Below, one piece after another: positions 5,446-7,872 of a stretch of 7,872 bases of DNA (position 1 is its first letter; every line of letters begins with the position of its first letter). The DNA comes from Chromatiales bacterium (GTDB taxonomy: Bacteria > Pseudomonadota > Gammaproteobacteria > JACCYU01): contig JAPSGG010000056.1 of the NCBI GenBank assembly GCA_031177845.1, positions 1 through 7,872 of the forward strand, written 5' to 3'. The notes beneath the pieces were generated by a model. It had not been told where the DNA came from, searched no databases, and was given only the letters and a program-made list of their open reading frames with translations. The translations under genes were made by a program, and so were the position numbers.

Positions 5446-7646
5446 GCAGCGTCTCCCTCAAGTTTGGGCTGCCGATCGGCGCCTAATGACAGCAGACGGA
5501 TGCGCACGCTCGCGCCTCCGCTGCGGGTATTCTGGGCCCATACGGCGCCGCCATGTTCTTCCACGATCTTCTTAACGATCGCGAGTCCTAATCCGTTGCC
5601 TTTGACCTTGCTGGTCACGTAGGGCTCAAAGAGCCGGCCCATGATCTCAGGCGGAAACCCCGGCCCATTATCGAATACGCGTAGGTCCAAGAACTGGCCG
5701 CCAGCGTCCTCGATACAGCGCGTGGTGATCGTTAGGCGGCCTCGCCTGCTGCCCTCCAGCGCCTCCAGGGCATTCTTAATCAGATTGTGCAACAACTGGC
5801 GGATGCGCACGGCATCCCCTTCGATACGTGGGGCCTTGTCGTCAAGTTTGAGCTCCAACTGCGCCTGAATCGGATTGGCGCGATACAGCTCCACAACCTC
5901 CAGGATCAACTTATTCAGGTCCAGCGGCGCGACCTGCATGGCCGGAGGTCGCGCGTAGTCTCCGAAAGCGTTGACCATGGTTTTCATGCTTTCCACTTGC
6001 TGCACGATCGTGTGCGTGGCGCACTCGACGACCTCGGCGTCGCTGGGGTCCAGTTGCGGTAGCAGCTTGCGGCGCAGGCGCTCGGCAGAGAGCTGGATCG
6101 GTGTCAGTGGATTCTTGATCTCGTGTGCGAGCCGACGCGCCACATCACCCCAGGCCGCATCACGCTGCGCCTGCACTAGAGCGGTAATATCATCGAACAC
6201 AATCACGTGCCCGCCCGAGAGACCGTCGCCAGTGGGCAGCGGTGCGCCTCGGCATATCAATACCTTGCGCCCGCTGGTGGTGAACAGCACCACCTGTTCC
6301 TGCCATTCCTTACCCGCACTGGTCACCCGCGGCTCCAATGTCTCGCAAAACCGCGCAAGCGTGGGGTGTTCCCGCCCCACATCGACCAGCTTGCGTTCCA
6401 GATAGCCCTCTAGATTCAATCCCAATATTTGACTGGCGGCGGCATTCATGGTGCGCAGCACTTGGTCTCGATCCAAGCTCATGACCCCGGACGACAGGTG
6501 CTCCAGCAGGGTCTCGAGGTAGGCGCGCTGGCTTTCCACCAATCGTTGACTACGGTCCGCCGCGTCCCGGGCCGCGGACAGTCGTTCAGTCATCTGATTA
6601 AACGAGGCTACTAGCAGCCCCAGGTCGTCCTTACTTCCCACAGGCAGGCGCTTGTGATACTCGCCCGCCGCCACGGCCTTGGTGCCCTCGGCCAACTCGC
6701 TGATCGGCGCCATAAGGCGTCGGGAGGAATAGAAAGCAGCCCAGACTGCGAATAATACGCCTAAGAGCAACACCAGTGACAAGGTGACGATGAAGCTCTG
6801 CTTCAGTGGCTTGCGCAGGTAGATCAACTCGTTGTATTTACCAAATGCGTTCTCGACGCTGCCGGCAAGTAGACCAATACGGTCGGTAAGCGGATACAGT
6901 ACCTGCAAAAAGCGAGGCTCCGGATTGTCCGCCGTGTTAGGCACTGGGATGACCAGCCGGATGCGCAGGTCTGTATTCTTAACCGGGTCCAGCCCAACAT
7001 AGCTTTGCCCCTGGCCCACAATCCGCAGCACGGTGTCGCTTGGCAGGCGAGGGACAATGGCCGACGACATCTCGCTGCTGGTGGCGATGATGCGGCCATC
7101 GGCTCCGAACAGGGTCAGTTCCACCGCACCGCTATCGCTCAGCAGGTCGTGCAGGGTCAGCGGCGCCAGCGCGTCGGGAACGTCCGCCAGGTATTTGGCC
7201 ATGGGTTCCGTCTGGTGTTTTAACTGACGCATCACCAGATCCAGCGACGAGCGACTCAACTCGAGCGCGTCCGTAAGCGCATTATCCACGCGCACGTCGA
7301 ACCAGCTGTCGATGCCTCGGACAAGCATCTTGACGGAGAAGGTGTAAACGATCGCCACCGGCACGAGCGCCAGCACCACCGATATCAACATCAGGCGCAG
7401 CGTGAGACGCGATCCTGGCTGTCGGGCCATGACCTGCTGCACCAACCGTATAACATTAATACCGATTAGGTAGACCAAGGCCGCCAGCAACAGCGTATTG
7501 AGCACCAGCAGCCACATGTACAGGCGCCCGAAGTGGGCGGCGTTCTGAGTCGCATCGCCCATCAGATACAAAGACACCATCATCAGGGCGAACAGCGCCA
7601 GCATGGGCATCAAGCCGATGGACAGGCGTCTTACGACAATTGCCAT
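5442..7646 (-). CDS. ntrY: Sensor histidine kinase NtrY
   Basis: Inner-membrane kinase that should sense an unknown signal and phosphorylate NtrX. In the 734-residue form, hydrophobic segments lie at about 8-30, 42-65, 84-108 and 284-308. The stretch 109-283 is therefore probably periplasmic. A HAMP linker follows at about 305-360 and a PAS-like domain at about 376-490. The dimerisation/phosphorylation helix has RRLAHEIKNPLTP with His508, and the ATPase domain has the N box NLIKNALEAL (621-630), DNGPGFP (659-665) and NGLGLAIVKK (684-693). All catalytic boxes are intact. I chose ATG 7646 because the Shine-Dalgarno AGGGTGGT (7651-7658) sits four bases upstream; a GTG at 7655 would fall inside that site. 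The gene overlaps the DUF4390 end by 16 bases and ntrX by four, so the three are probably translationally coupled. Confidence 0.95.
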   Translation of the reverse strand: MAIVVRRLSIGLMPMLALFALMMVSLYLMGDATQNAAHFGRLYMWLLVLNTLLLAALVYLIGINVIRLVQQVMARQPGSRLTLRLMLISVVLALVPVAIVYTFSVKMLVRGIDSWFDVRVDNALTDALELSRSSLDLVMRQLKHQTEPMAKYLADVPDALAPLTLHDLLSDSGAVELTLFGADGRIIATSSEMSSAIVPRLPSDTVLRIVGQGQSYVGLDPVKNTDLRIRLVIPVPNTADNPEPRFLQVLYPLTDRIGLLAGSVENAFGKYNELIYLRKPLKQSFIVTLSLVLLLGVLFAVWAAFYSSRRLMAPISELAEGTKAVAAGEYHKRLPVGSKDDLGLLVASFNQMTERLSAARDAADRSQRLVESQRAYLETLLEHLSSGVMSLDRDQVLRTMNAAASQILGLNLEGYLERKLVDVGREHPTLARFCETLEPRVTSAGKEWQEQVVLFTTSGRKVLICRGAPLPTGDGLSGGHVIVFDDITALVQAQRDAAWGDVARRLAHEIKNPLTPIQLSAERLRRKLLPQLDPSDAEVVECATHTIVQQVESMKTMVNAFGDYARPPAMQVAPLDLNKLILEVVELYRANPIQAQLELKLDDKAPRIEGDAVRIRQLLHNLIKNALEALEGSRRGRLTITTRCIEDAGGQFLDLRVFDNGPGFPPEIMGRLFEPYVTSKVKGNGLGLAIVKKIVEEHGGAVWAQNTRSGGASVRIRLLSLGADRQPKLEGDAA
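5453..5459 (-). promoter_or_regulatory. Shine-Dalgarno for ntrX
   Basis: GAGGGAG is followed by seven bases and the ntrX ATG at 5445, within the last codons of ntrY. It supports independent initiation as well as re-initiation at the ATGA overlap. Confidence 0.6.
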
Positions 7647-7855
7647 GTATACCACCCTGAACTGAGTCGCCAGGCATCCGACACATATGCCCGCACGCGT
7701 ATAGGCAGGGGTAACTCGCTCAAGCTCAGCCGCGTCCGCAGACTGGCGGTATAGGTCTGGTCGTCATCGAGCAACGCCGCGTCGATGAGCGGCAAGCCAC
7801 GTACGGCGCCTTGATGGCGCAGCGCGGACGTCAGATCGGAAAAGGTTTGCTGCAT
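7631..7855 (-). CDS. DUF4390 protein, C-terminal part; in-frame stop just upstream
   Basis: The 74 visible residues match the C-terminal end of DUF4390 proteins, which commonly precede ntrY in gammaproteobacteria. The family-like features are FSDLTSALRHQGAV, LPLIDAALLDDDQTY, and a closing SDAWRLSSGWYTW. The family is about 190 residues, normally with an N-terminal signal or membrane segment, and its function is not known to me. Only the last 40% is here. Unexpectedly, the frame carries TGA at 7861-7859, two codons before the ATG at 7855, so the frame does not continue to the window edge. This is either a frameshift (natural or from sequencing) or a gene reduced to a fragment; ATG 7855 is simply the first start after that stop. 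The 3' end overlaps ntrY by 16 bases. No ribosome site can be judged so close to the edge. Confidence 0.65.
   Translation of the reverse strand: MQQTFSDLTSALRHQGAVRGLPLIDAALLDDDQTYTASLRTRLSLSELPLPIRVRAYVSDAWRLSSGWYTWQLS
7651..7658 (-). promoter_or_regulatory. Shine-Dalgarno deciding the ntrY start
   Basis: AGGGTGGT lies four bases before ATG 7646 within the 3' end of the DUF4390 frame. An alternative GTG start at 7655 falls inside this element, which argues against it. Confidence 0.55.
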
Positions 7856-7872
7856 ATCTCATGCAAGCGCAG

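Noticed and set aside
1..7872. Search for CRISPR, insertion sequences, attachment sites, tRNA or rRNA genes and long direct repeats
   Set aside because: Reading both strands by eye showed none; nearly all the window is occupied by conserved genes with uniform base composition.

Overview
This window looks like ordinary chromosome from a GC-rich (about 60% by eye) gammaproteobacterium. Evidence for this is the NtrY/NtrX pair preceded by a DUF4390 gene, a TtcA-type tRNA thiolase, an LpxL/HtrB-type lipid A acyltransferase, and a proline iminopeptidase overlapping D-aminoacyl-tRNA deacylase. The DUF4390-ntrY-ntrX order suggests the Chromatiales/Ectothiorhodospira side of the class, but genus cannot be read from sequence alone. 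I see no mobile element, CRISPR array, phage gene, tRNA or rRNA. No gene-free stretch exceeds 300 bases; the longest is about 150 bases, between pip and ttcA.

Layout. (1) 1-1197, minus strand: pip, followed by dtd, which overlaps it by four bases and runs off the left edge. (2) About 1198-1344: a divergent intergenic region with weak promoter candidates in both directions. (3) 1345-3053, plus strand: ttcA, then an LpxL/HtrB-family acyltransferase 47 bases further on, probably one transcript. (4) 3064-7872, minus strand: read from the right edge, the C-terminal part of a DUF4390 protein, ntrY, ntrX, a small class I SAM-dependent methyltransferase and a TPR protein. The first three overlap (16 and 4 bases), the methyltransferase follows after 20 bases, and the TPR gene after about 100 bases. 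The two blocks meet tail to tail with only 10 bases between stop codons.

Function. NtrY is a membrane histidine kinase that should phosphorylate Asp54 of NtrX, an AAA+/Fis response regulator. This NtrX lacks a recognisable GAFTGA loop, so it is probably not a classical sigma-54 activator. The other genes are housekeeping: tRNA quality control (Dtd), peptide turnover (Pip), tRNA s2C32 thiolation (TtcA) and lipid A acylation.

I found no convincing undescribed system. Points most worth a second look: an in-frame stop just upstream of the DUF4390 fragment (possible frameshift), a perfect hairpin over the methyltransferase start codon, the missing GAFTGA loop in NtrX, and Pro instead of Ser at position 77 of Dtd.
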